A DNA stretch of 6,819 nucleotides from an uncultured Mailhella sp. (GCA_905192935.1 CAJJMX010000091.1:1-6819), one strand, 5' to 3'. Counted from the first letter of the stretch, positions 1-6,251 are shown. Numbers and translations are program-made. Notes: generated by a model not told the origin, from the sequence alone.

Positions 1-1
1 C

Positions 2-598
2 ATCGCTAGGGCGGCGCTTTGCGTTGCACGTCCGGCCGCGGGCGCGGAGGAGTTTCAGGCGGCGGTGGACAAGGCCTGGTCGTCTTCGGTGCTGGTGGAG
101 GATTCGCAGGCCGTGGCGCGCATGTGCACGGAGACGGACGACATCATGCTGGCCCTGGATATGGAGCCGGATGCTCAGGGCGTGGGCTGGAGCATGTTCA
201 TGGCGGGAGAGGCGTCCGACGGGATGCAGCTCTGGCTGGAGGAACGGAAGGAGGTGTCCTTGTTCGGGCGCATGCGCGTGGACAGGGGCAAAATATACGG
301 CGTGCGATTTGATTTTTACCGGCAGGGCGACGCGCTTATCATTGAAATGCGGGGAGAGTTCCGCAACATGTTTCTTCATGAGGCCGTAAAGGGTTCATGG
401 CTCCGTGTGGATATTGATGACGGGACCGGGGACGACCGCACGGCCGTGTTTTCTCTGGACGGCTTTGAGACCATGCTGGACCGCTGCGTGGCGCTCGCCG
501 GGCTCATCCGGGACTGGGACCGCTCGGACAGGGACTATTTCCGAAACGCCGTGCCGCAGGAAAAGTTCCGGTTCCGCAGGGACGGCACGGGCTCCTGA
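2..598 (+). CDS. Unrecognised, probably exported protein, 5' partial
   Basis: The reading frame is open from the first bases of the window to a TGA at 596-598, giving 198 visible residues; the true start probably lies upstream. The first visible residues, alanine-rich and ending ARPAAGA before EEFQAAVDKAW, look like the end of a signal peptide with a cleavage site after AGA, so I infer export. A GTG at 65 is the only in-frame start that could give a complete gene. It has GGAGGAG at 46-52, but at a long 12-nt spacing, and it would cut into what reads as one continuous helix. The body alternates short polar and hydrophobic stretches, as in a beta-rich domain (for example KIYGVRFDFYRQGDALIIEM), then has an acidic DIDDGTGDD turn and a helix near FETMLDRCVALAGLIRDW. 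No catalytic motif or family was recognised. Codon pattern and composition support a real gene; function is unknown. Confidence 0.6.
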   Translation: MARAALCVARPAAGAEEFQAAVDKAWSSSVLVEDSQAVARMCTETDDIMLALDMEPDAQGVGWSMFMAGEASDGMQLWLEERKEVSLFGRMRVDRGKIYGVRFDFYRQGDALIIEMRGEFRNMFLHEAVKGSWLRVDIDDGTGDDRTAVFSLDGFETMLDRCVALAGLIRDWDRSDRDYFRNAVPQEKFRFRRDGTGS

Positions 599-722
599 CG
601 TCCGGATCCGGGGAAAGGCGTGCCGGGAACCGGCGTCGCGGCGCGCAGAACAAGGGGAATTTGTCTTCCGCAGGATAAGGATGCCGCAAGGCCGCCGGCG
701 GAAAAGAACAGGGAGTGCGTTC

Positions 723-1085
723 ATGAACATTACGGAGCAGCAGATCGCGGAACGCTATGCGGCCATGACGGATGACGAGCTTGAGGCGCTTGATCCGGAC
801 AGTCTCACGCCGCAGGCGGCGGCCCTGCGCAGCGAGGAGCTGAAAAGGCGCGGCAGAACGGACACCGCCGCGCAGGAGCAGAAGAGGGCGGATCAGCGCC
901 GGGCTCTCGACGCGACGCGCAGGAAGAATTATAAAAGACAGCTTGCGGCCGTGGCTCTCGTGGTCGCGGCGCTTTTCATGGAATTTGTGGTCGCCCGCTT
1001 CGTGCACATTCCGCAGTTTCTGCTTGCCGCGATCATCATCGTGCTCTGCGTTCTGGCGCTCTGCGTGCTCCGGGGACGCCGGTAG
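723..1085 (+). CDS. Small protein with two C-terminal membrane segments
   Basis: This encodes 120 residues. ATG 723 was chosen because GGGAG at 711-715 sits 7 nt upstream; the frame stays open further 5' but lacks a comparable ribosome site. Residues 1-45 are acidic and helical and contain a pattern (RYAAMTDDELEAL, DSLTPQAAALRSEELKRRG) that recurs in many bacterial proteins of unknown function, where a run ending in a leucine-rich EL..RG segment precedes membrane helices. Residues 50-73 are highly charged and basic. Residues 74-93 and 98-117 are two hydrophobic stretches separated by a short VHIPQ turn, so a membrane hairpin with both ends in the cytoplasm is likely; the flanking KR and RGRR charges agree. 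It lies 124 nt after the preceding gene on the same strand, and no promoter is obvious between them. No enzymatic motif is visible and the function is unknown. Confidence 0.75.
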   Translation: MNITEQQIAERYAAMTDDELEALDPDSLTPQAAALRSEELKRRGRTDTAAQEQKRADQRRALDATRRKNYKRQLAAVALVVAALFMEFVVARFVHIPQFLLAAIIIVLCVLALCVLRGRR

Positions 1086-1130
1086 TCAGCCTTTCTCCCG
1101 CGCTCCGGGCCCTCCGCTTGTCCGGGCGCT

Positions 1131-1166
1131 CACCGTCTCTGGGAGCTTCACCGTCTCCGGGAGCTT
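1131..1166. repeat. Two tandem 18-bp direct repeats
   Basis: CACCGTCTCTGGGAGCTT (1131-1148) is followed directly by CACCGTCTCCGGGAGCTT (1149-1166), differing at one base. The pair lies in the A-poor spacer, outside any supported gene. It is most simply a slippage or local duplication product; a role as a paired protein-binding site is possible but unsupported. Confidence 0.85.
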
Positions 1167-1223
1167 CCCCGCGTCCGGCCCGTCGGCATTCTTCGGCCTG
1201 TTGCGCGCGGGGCTTTGCGCCCG

Positions 1224-1247
1224 GAGCGCTGCGGGGCCGCTCTTTTT
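1224..1247 (+). terminator. Weak intrinsic terminator candidate
   Basis: GAGCG (1224-1228) can pair with CGCTC (1238-1242) across a 9-nt loop and is followed by five T (1243-1247). The stem is short and the hairpin lies about 140 nt past the stop of the small membrane-protein gene, so it is only a candidate end for that transcript. Confidence 0.3.
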
Positions 1248-1551
1248 CTTCTCCGGGCCCGGCGCCGTGTTTGCGTCCGCTCTGCCTTCGCCGTGCCGGA
1301 CGCTTCCGGGACGCCGTCGTCGGGCGTTTCGTCCGCAGCTTTCCGTCCCGTCTCCGGAAAAAGGCGGCCGTCTGAAGAGCGGGGACGCCGTTTCCCGCCC
1401 GGGCAGGGGCGTGTTGTCCGGCTCCGCGTCCGTTCCTGTTCCTCCGACCGCGCTCCCCCGCCCGCGTTCTTTGACCGCGCTTCTTCGACCGTGCGCCGAA
1501 AGTCCGTCCGGGACACCGTGAACCGCAAAAAAAGACGGACCGGAGCGCCTT

Positions 1552-1641
1552 ATGGCAGAACGCGGAGAAGAGTTCGTTGTGCCGTCATGTTCTTCCGCTG
1601 GTGCATCAGACGTCTTTTTCGGTGCTTTTATCCGTAAATAA
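1552..1641 (+). CDS. Possible 29-residue small ORF
   Basis: ATG 1552 is preceded by GGAG at 1542-1545 with a 6-nt gap and runs for 29 codons (MAERGEEFVVPSC at the start, FFGAFIRK at the end) to TAA 1639-1641. It uses TCA twice, a codon absent from the three large genes downstream, and has no recognisable domain. It ends just before the promoter of the carboxylase operon. The ribosome site is the only positive evidence, so a chance ORF is more likely. Confidence 0.2.
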   Translation: MAERGEEFVVPSCSSAGASDVFFGAFIRK

Positions 1642-1663
1642 GAGCGTATTAAGGAAGGGGGAC

Positions 1664-1691
1664 TTGATTCTTTCCGTTTGCAGGGTATAAT
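1664..1691 (+). promoter_or_regulatory. Sigma70-type promoter of the carboxylase operon
   Basis: A TTGATT -35 box (1664-1669), a 16-nt spacer and a perfect TATAAT -10 box (1686-1691) predict a transcription start near 1698-1700. This is the best promoter match in the window. It faces the three carboxylase genes and leaves a leader of roughly 180 nt before the first start codon. The local AT content is higher than in the sequence on either side. Confidence 0.75.
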
Positions 1692-1697
1692 CGCCCC

Positions 1698-1876
1698 ACA
1701 AATGGCGGCCGCGTCTGCGGCCGGAAGACCCGGTTCCCGCAGGTTTTCGGGAGTCGGCGGGCGCTCTGCGCCTGTTGCGTCATGTGCCGGACAGGGCGGG
1801 AGGAGAGGATCGCCTTGTCTTTTCGTTACGTTTACATGGTCTTATGGCCTTTTCTCCTTTGCAATAAGGAAATGGC
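1698..1876 (+). promoter_or_regulatory. Long 5' leader of the carboxylase operon
   Basis: The predicted transcript has about 180 nt before GTG 1877. Close to its 5' end, CGGCCGC (1706-1712) and GCGGCCG (1717-1723) form a 7-bp GC-only stem with a GTCT loop. An in-frame ATG at 1702, only 2-4 nt from the predicted transcript start, opens a 60-codon frame that ends at TAA 1882-1884, overlapping the carboxylase start by 8 nt. The 3' part becomes T-rich and contains alternative pairings around the ribosome site, listed separately. I recognise no known riboswitch class. Leader-based control is inferred from length and structure only. Confidence 0.4.
1801..1870 (+). promoter_or_regulatory. Competing pairings at the carboxylase ribosome site
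   Basis: The Shine-Dalgarno AAGGA (1866-1870), 6 nt before GTG 1877, is complementary to TCCTT (1855-1859) across a 6-nt loop, so it could be masked. The same stretch, read as TCTCCT (1853-1858), is also complementary to AGGAGA (1801-1806), which would free the ribosome site. The two pairings exclude each other, as in a simple translational switch. The stems are only 5-6 bp, so chance is a serious alternative. Confidence 0.3.
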
Positions 1877-3298
1877 GTGAATAAACAGCATAAAGTGCTT
1901 ATTGCCAACCGCGGCGAAATCGCGGTTCGCATCATTCAGGCATGCGTAAAGCTCGGGCTCGACTTCGTGTGCGTTCATACCGCGGGAGGCGCCTGTTCCG
2001 GTCACGTGGCTCTGGCCCGTGAGATCTGCGGCGAAAAGAGCCTGTATCGCATTTCGTCCTATCACGATGCCAACGAACTTCTGAGCGTGGCCGACGAATC
2101 CGGGGCCACGGCCGTGCATCCCGGCTACGGCTTCTTTGCCGAAGACTTCCGTTTCGCCCGCAGGGTGACCGAGCGCGAGCGTCCGCTGATCTTTCTCGGA
2201 CCGTCCTGGCGCGTGATCCGCGATCTCGGCGACAAGATCAACACCAAGCGCCTCGCGCGCTCTCTCGGCGTGCCCACGGTGCCCGGTTCCGACCGTCCCA
2301 TCTACGACGAGCTCGAGGCCGAAAAGATCGCCCGTTCCCTTTTCGATTTCCAGATGCAGCAGGGCATAGCCCGGCCGCTCGTGCTCGTGAAGGCTTCCGC
2401 GGGCGGCGGCGGCATGGGCATCGAGGAAGTGTACGACATCGACATGTTCCGTCAGGTGTACCGCCGCATCCGCAACTACGCCATGCGTCAGTTCAAGGAC
2501 GAAGGCGTGCTCATCGAGCAGCGCATCAAGGATTTCAATCATCTGGAAGTGCAGGTTTTGTCCGACCGCACGGGACGTCATCCCGTGCACTTCGGCACCC
2601 GCAACTGCTCCATCCAGTCCACCGGACGCCAGAAGCGTCTGGAAGTGGCTCCCGGTTTCGATCCCGCGTCCATCAGCTACGACTTCGACGCCGCGGCGCT
2701 CCTCGACGAGATCGTCATGCATTCGCTCAACATGGCCCGCAAGGTGGGCTATGACAGCGTCGGCACCTGGGAGTGGATCGTCACCCGCGACGGTCATCCC
2801 TTCCTCATGGAAGTGAACACCCGCATCCAGGTGGAAAACGGCGTGTCCGCCGCCATCAGCCGCGTGAAGGGCAAGGAAGTCGACCTCATCGCCGAACAGA
2901 TCCGCACCGGTCTCGGCGAGCCTCTGGGCTACACCCAGGACGACATCACCTTCAACGGCGTGGGCGTCGAGTACCGCATCATCGCCGAAGATCCGGACAA
3001 CGGCTTCTCTCCCTGGGTCGGCGACATCACCCGCTTCAGCTGGGACGAACACGAATGGTGCCGCGTGCATACGCACGTTCCGCCCGCCTCGCCGGAGCAT
3101 CCCTACACCATTCCCACCGAGTTCGACCCCAACCTTGCCCTTGCCATCATCTGGGGCAAGGATCTGGCAGAGGTGACCGCTCACGGTCTGGCCTTCCTCG
3201 ATACGCTCCGTCTTGAGGGGCACGACGGCAAGGGCGAACCTCTGAAGTCCAACGTGGAGTTTCTCAAGAAAAAAACGGAGCGCATGCTGCGTTTCTAG
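1877..3298 (+). CDS. accC: Biotin carboxylase subunit of acetyl-CoA carboxylase
   Basis: A cytoplasmic ATP-grasp enzyme of 473 residues (E. coli AccC has 449) that carboxylates carrier-bound biotin using ATP and bicarbonate. GTG 1877 was chosen because AAGGA lies 6 nt upstream and the product begins at the family N-terminus, with IANRGEIAVRI at residues 9-19. Other family marks are HPGYGFFAED (81-90), GDK (118-120), VPGSD (135-139), the glycine-rich ATP loop KASAGGGGMG (172-181), NHLEVQVLSD (221-230), TWEW (297-300) and MEVNTRIQVE (311-320). By alignment to E. coli, the magnesium-binding Glu pair falls at E299 and E312, the bicarbonate and biotin residues at K253, R316 and R367, and the ATP lysines at K120 and K172. 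Oddities are RQK in place of HQK at 251-253 with an extra residue before it, QVEN instead of QVEH, an insert around 329-334, and no lysine in the DPNLALAII segment. The carboxyltransferase gene follows 33 nt later. The enzyme class is firm; acetyl-CoA as the complex's final substrate is inferred from the partners. Confidence 0.9.
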   Translation: MNKQHKVLIANRGEIAVRIIQACVKLGLDFVCVHTAGGACSGHVALAREICGEKSLYRISSYHDANELLSVADESGATAVHPGYGFFAEDFRFARRVTERERPLIFLGPSWRVIRDLGDKINTKRLARSLGVPTVPGSDRPIYDELEAEKIARSLFDFQMQQGIARPLVLVKASAGGGGMGIEEVYDIDMFRQVYRRIRNYAMRQFKDEGVLIEQRIKDFNHLEVQVLSDRTGRHPVHFGTRNCSIQSTGRQKRLEVAPGFDPASISYDFDAAALLDEIVMHSLNMARKVGYDSVGTWEWIVTRDGHPFLMEVNTRIQVENGVSAAISRVKGKEVDLIAEQIRTGLGEPLGYTQDDITFNGVGVEYRIIAEDPDNGFSPWVGDITRFSWDEHEWCRVHTHVPPASPEHPYTIPTEFDPNLALAIIWGKDLAEVTAHGLAFLDTLRLEGHDGKGEPLKSNVEFLKKKTERMLRF

Positions 3299-3299
3299 T

Positions 3300-3321
3300 T
3301 TCCTGTTCTTGTCAGGAAGGG
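3300..3321 (+). promoter_or_regulatory. Hairpin masking the carboxyltransferase ribosome site
   Basis: TTCCTG (3300-3305) and CAGGAA (3313-3318) form a perfect 6-bp stem with a 7-nt loop in the 33-nt gap after the biotin carboxylase stop. The Shine-Dalgarno AGGAAGGG (3314-3321) overlaps the right arm. The stem begins 2 nt after the stop codon, so ribosomes finishing the upstream gene would melt it. That would couple output of the two genes (inference). Confidence 0.4.
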
Positions 3322-3331
3322 ATATGATTTT

Positions 3332-5572
3332 ATGATGGAATGGGAAAAGCAACTGCATCAGCTTGCCGACAGACTCTGTTATCTCAAGGATATCTTCCCC
3401 GGAAAGCACGAGGAGGACATCGCTCTTCTTGAGACCCGTCTCGCCGACATACGCCGCAAGCTCGAAACCTGCTCCGCCGAAGAGGCGCAGGCCGAAATGA
3501 CCTCCCTCGAGGATCTGTTCTTCTTCATGGAGTGCAAGCTTGAAGACAAGCTCACCCCCATGGACAAGGTGCGCATCGTGCGTCATCCCCACCGCATCTG
3601 CCTGCGCGACATCCTCGAAAACGTCTACGACAACTACACCGAAATAGGCGGTCAGGGCGAACACACCAACGACCCCGCCATGGTCATCGCCCGTGCCTAC
3701 ATCACGCGCAAGCGTCACGGCAAGGTCTATCATCAGCCCGTGCTCGTCATGGGTCACGAAAAGGGCCACGGCGAGGAATTCCGCAACGGCGGCTCCGCCA
3801 AGCCCTGGGGCAACGCCAAGGCCAAGCACTACATGGGCGTCGCCGAAACCGAAGGCATTCCGATCCACGCCTATGTCTTCACCCCCGGCGGCTACCCCCT
3901 CGAAGACTACCCCGGCGCGGCTCAGCAGATCGCACGCAACATCTATGAAATGGCCGGTCTCACCGTTCCGCTCATCGCCGTGTTCTCCGAAGGCGGCTCC
4001 GGCGGCGCCGAGGCCATCTCGCTTGCCGACAAGCGGCTCATGTTCTCCCACGGCTACTACTCCGTGATCTCCCCCGAAGGCGCGGCCGCCATCGAGGGGC
4101 ATCTTCGCGGCGGAGCCCGCGCCTCCGCAGAGCTCGTGGAACGCTGCGCCCGCGATCTTCACCTCACCGCCGAGGATAATCTCAAGTTCGGCTACATCGA
4201 CAAGATCATTCAGGAACCCGTGCTCGGCGCGCGTCCCTATCACTACGAGTTCTTCCGCACCATCCGTCAGGAAGTCATCCGCGCCACCGACGAGGTGGTG
4301 CTCTCCGCCCGCGGCCTCGCGCCCCTTCGCGCCGCCACGCTGCGCCGCTTCCGCGACAGGGAACTCAATCTCGACGAGTTCTCCGTGCGCTGGGATCTTT
4401 CCCGCAAGGCGCGTCAGCGTCTCGTGGAAATGCGTCAGAACAAGTTCATCAAGGCCTCGCATCGCGAGTGCCAGAACCGCCGCTCCGTCATGGGACGCCT
4501 CGGAGACGCCTGGTCCGAACAGTGGTGGGAGATCTACAACCGCCTGATCTACGATTTCTATCATCGCAACCGCCGCACCTTCTCCAACCTGCTCGAGGAA
4601 ATCGGCTCGGAATGGGAAATGCTCAAGCTCCGCGCCATGAAGCCCTGGAACAGGCTCCACGGAAAAACCGAAGAGCCCGCAGGCAACACCGAAGAGCTCA
4701 CCACCCTCTCCGAATGGGAGGAGGACAACCACACGGGCTGGGCCTGGGTCTCCCCCAAGGCCAAGGAAGACCGCGCCGTCTCCTGCCCCTATTCCGCCCA
4801 GCGAGGCTGCATGGACATGTGGGCCCCCGATCTCTACAACGAGTTCGCCGGCGTCTGCTCCACCTGCGGTCATCACTTCCCCATGGAATACCAGTGGCTC
4901 ATGAACAACTGCTTCGATGAGAACTCCCTCTACGAGTTCAACACCGAAGTGGAAGCCGTAAACCCCCTCCATTTCCCCGGATTCGACGAAAAGATCGCCG
5001 AAGCCAAGAGAAAGACCGGCCTCAAGAGCGGCTGCATCACCTTTGAAGCCCGCCTCGACGGCGTGCAGGTCGTCGTGGCCATCCTCGTCGGCTCCTTCCG
5101 CGGCGGCTCCGTGGGCGTGGCCGAAGGCTCCAAGTTCGTGGCCGCCGCCGATCGCGCCCGCCGCAAGCGCTATCCGTTCATCGTGTACTGCCACGGCACC
5201 GCGGGCATCCGTATCCAGGAAGGCACCCACGGCGTCATCCAGATGCCGCGCTGCACCGTCGCCGTGCGTCGCTACATCGAGTCCGGCGGCCTCTACCTCG
5301 TGCTCTACGATACCAAGTCCTACGGCGGCCCCGTGGCCAGCTTCCTCGGCTGCGCCTTCTATCAGTTCGCCATCCGCTCCTCGGACATCGGCTTCGCAGG
5401 CCCCGGCGTCATCAAGAACACCACCGGTCTCGATATCCCGCCGGATCATCACAACTGCTACAAGGCCCTTTCCCGCGGTCATATCCAGGGCGTCTGGGAC
5501 CGCCGCGACGTGCGCGCCAACCTTCGTCAGGCCCTCGAAACCATGGGCGGACGCAACCTTTACTATCGCTAG
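3332..5572 (+). CDS. accAD: Fused alpha/beta acetyl-CoA carboxyltransferase
   Basis: A 746-residue cytoplasmic protein that transfers CO2 from carboxybiotin to acetyl-CoA to make malonyl-CoA. ATG 3332 lies 10 nt after AGGAAGGG; ATG 3335 is an equally possible start one codon later. Residues 1-75 are helical. About 80-310 match AccA: RIVRHPHR (81-88), MGHEKG (140-145), TPGGYP (184-189), the oxyanion-type loop SEGGSGGAEA (219-228) and YYSVISPEGAAAI (242-254). About 480-746 match AccD: a zinc-ribbon-like set C485, C493, C509, C512, then GSFRGGSVGVAEG (587-599), GTAGIRIQE (622-630), YGGPVASF (664-671) and IGFAGPGVI (686-694). The middle, about 330-475, is a charged and aromatic helical stretch found in neither E. 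coli subunit. Alpha precedes beta, the reverse of the order in eukaryotic and propionyl-type fused carboxyltransferases. The first zinc pair is spaced C-X7-C instead of C-X2-C, and the beta loop has AG where E. coli has GG. The carrier gene follows 9 nt later. Acetyl-CoA is the likeliest substrate because of AccA/AccD resemblance; other short acyl-CoAs are not excluded. Confidence 0.88.
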   Translation: MMEWEKQLHQLADRLCYLKDIFPGKHEEDIALLETRLADIRRKLETCSAEEAQAEMTSLEDLFFFMECKLEDKLTPMDKVRIVRHPHRICLRDILENVYDNYTEIGGQGEHTNDPAMVIARAYITRKRHGKVYHQPVLVMGHEKGHGEEFRNGGSAKPWGNAKAKHYMGVAETEGIPIHAYVFTPGGYPLEDYPGAAQQIARNIYEMAGLTVPLIAVFSEGGSGGAEAISLADKRLMFSHGYYSVISPEGAAAIEGHLRGGARASAELVERCARDLHLTAEDNLKFGYIDKIIQEPVLGARPYHYEFFRTIRQEVIRATDEVVLSARGLAPLRAATLRRFRDRELNLDEFSVRWDLSRKARQRLVEMRQNKFIKASHRECQNRRSVMGRLGDAWSEQWWEIYNRLIYDFYHRNRRTFSNLLEEIGSEWEMLKLRAMKPWNRLHGKTEEPAGNTEELTTLSEWEEDNHTGWAWVSPKAKEDRAVSCPYSAQRGCMDMWAPDLYNEFAGVCSTCGHHFPMEYQWLMNNCFDENSLYEFNTEVEAVNPLHFPGFDEKIAEAKRKTGLKSGCITFEARLDGVQVVVAILVGSFRGGSVGVAEGSKFVAAADRARRKRYPFIVYCHGTAGIRIQEGTHGVIQMPRCTVAVRRYIESGGLYLVLYDTKSYGGPVASFLGCAFYQFAIRSSDIGFAGPGVIKNTTGLDIPPDHHNCYKALSRGHIQGVWDRRDVRANLRQALETMGGRNLYYR

Positions 5573-5581
5573 GGTGAAAGC

Positions 5582-6232
5582 ATGAGAGACATTGCCGAAG
5601 TCATGGAAGAACTCAAGGCCGCGCCCTACACCGAAAAAGAGGTCTGCGCGCCTCACACCGGCGTCATCCGCTTCGCCGACGTGAACGAGGGCGACCGCGT
5701 GAGCGGCTTCACCGGTACCTGGAAGGAAATCCCCGGGACCCATATCGCCACCATCACACGTGAGAAGAATCCCCGCAAGGTGCTCGCCACCGAGCGCGGC
5801 GTGCTCCAGAAGCTCTACCGCGAACTCGACGGCTCCTTCGTGGAGGCCGGAACCCCCCTCGGCGTCATCCGCCACTACCTCACCAGACAGGAGGTCGTGA
5901 GCAAGCTCCTCAAGGAGAGCCTCTACGCCTTCTGCGCCCCGGAACGCGCCAAGTACTACTTCGTGCCCGACGTGGACAAAAAGGTCAAAATCCTCGGATG
6001 CCGTACCGTGTCCATACACGACGGCATGGAACTGTTCATCGTCTCCCGCATGAAACGTGAAGTGCCCCTGTGCTACTCCGGCCCCGCAGGCATCATCTAC
6101 GACGTCTACTTCGACCAGACAAAGAACGTCGACGCCGGCAGCCCCCTCATCGTCGTCTGCCCGCCCGAACAGCAGTCCGCCGTCGAAGACGTCGTCGCCC
6201 GCGTCCAGAGCGAATGGAACGAGGGCGAATAA
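5582..6232 (+). CDS. Biotin carrier-like protein with two biotinyl/lipoyl-like domains
   Basis: A 216-residue protein, probably the carrier that shuttles carboxybiotin between the two enzymes encoded upstream. ATG 5582 is preceded by AGGGTG (5571-5576), which overlaps the stop of the carboxyltransferase gene, so the genes are translationally close. Two segments follow the barrel-sandwich pattern of biotinyl domains. Residues 20-98 run from CAPHTGVIRFADVNEGD to GSFVEAGTPLGVIRHYL. Residues 126-193 run from FVPDVDKKVKILG to NVDAGSPLIVVCP. Against E. coli AccB, the biotinylated lysine of EAMKM lines up with K62 (REKNP) in the first domain and K158 (SRMKRE) in the second. The second keeps one flanking Met and a standard GSPLIVV end, so K158 is the likelier attachment site. 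There is no Ala/Pro-rich linker, and E. coli AccB has only 156 residues. A strong terminator follows 20 nt after the stop. The carrier role rests on fold pattern and operon context; biotin itself is inferred. A structural subunit is the alternative. Confidence 0.75.
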   Translation: MRDIAEVMEELKAAPYTEKEVCAPHTGVIRFADVNEGDRVSGFTGTWKEIPGTHIATITREKNPRKVLATERGVLQKLYRELDGSFVEAGTPLGVIRHYLTRQEVVSKLLKESLYAFCAPERAKYYFVPDVDKKVKILGCRTVSIHDGMELFIVSRMKREVPLCYSGPAGIIYDVYFDQTKNVDAGSPLIVVCPPEQQSAVEDVVARVQSEWNEGE

Positions 6233-6251
6233 CCCCCCGCCCCAAAACTGC

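Larger units (their letters stand above)
1086..1663. other. Long gene-poor spacer with A-depleted tract
   Basis: About 580 nt separate the small membrane-protein gene from the promoter of the carboxylase operon. Open frames exist on both strands but their products are runs of Arg, Ser, Pro and Gly without domain character, as expected from GC-rich non-coding DNA. From 1089 to 1357 only 9 of 269 bases are A, whereas T and C are plentiful on the + strand; composition becomes more balanced after about 1500. It holds an 18-bp tandem repeat and one weak terminator-like hairpin, listed separately. A C- and T-rich transcript downstream of a gene could serve as a Rho entry region, but that is speculation. 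No tRNA, rRNA or CRISPR pattern was seen. Confidence 0.5.

Noticed and set aside
1148..1528. A 126-codon - strand frame in the spacer
   Set aside because: TTG start without a ribosome site, and a product dominated by Arg, Ser and Glu, as expected from the complement of a T/C-rich tract.
1521..1560. A-run at 1527-1533 as the T tract of a - strand terminator
   Set aside because: No stable stem lies on the correct side of the run, and no - strand gene needs ending here.
943..1637. Overlapping + strand frames through the gene-poor spacer (943-1521, 1118-1375, 1215-1637)
   Set aside because: The products are runs of Arg, Ser, Pro and Gly with no domain pattern; open frames are expected where A, and hence stop codons, are scarce.
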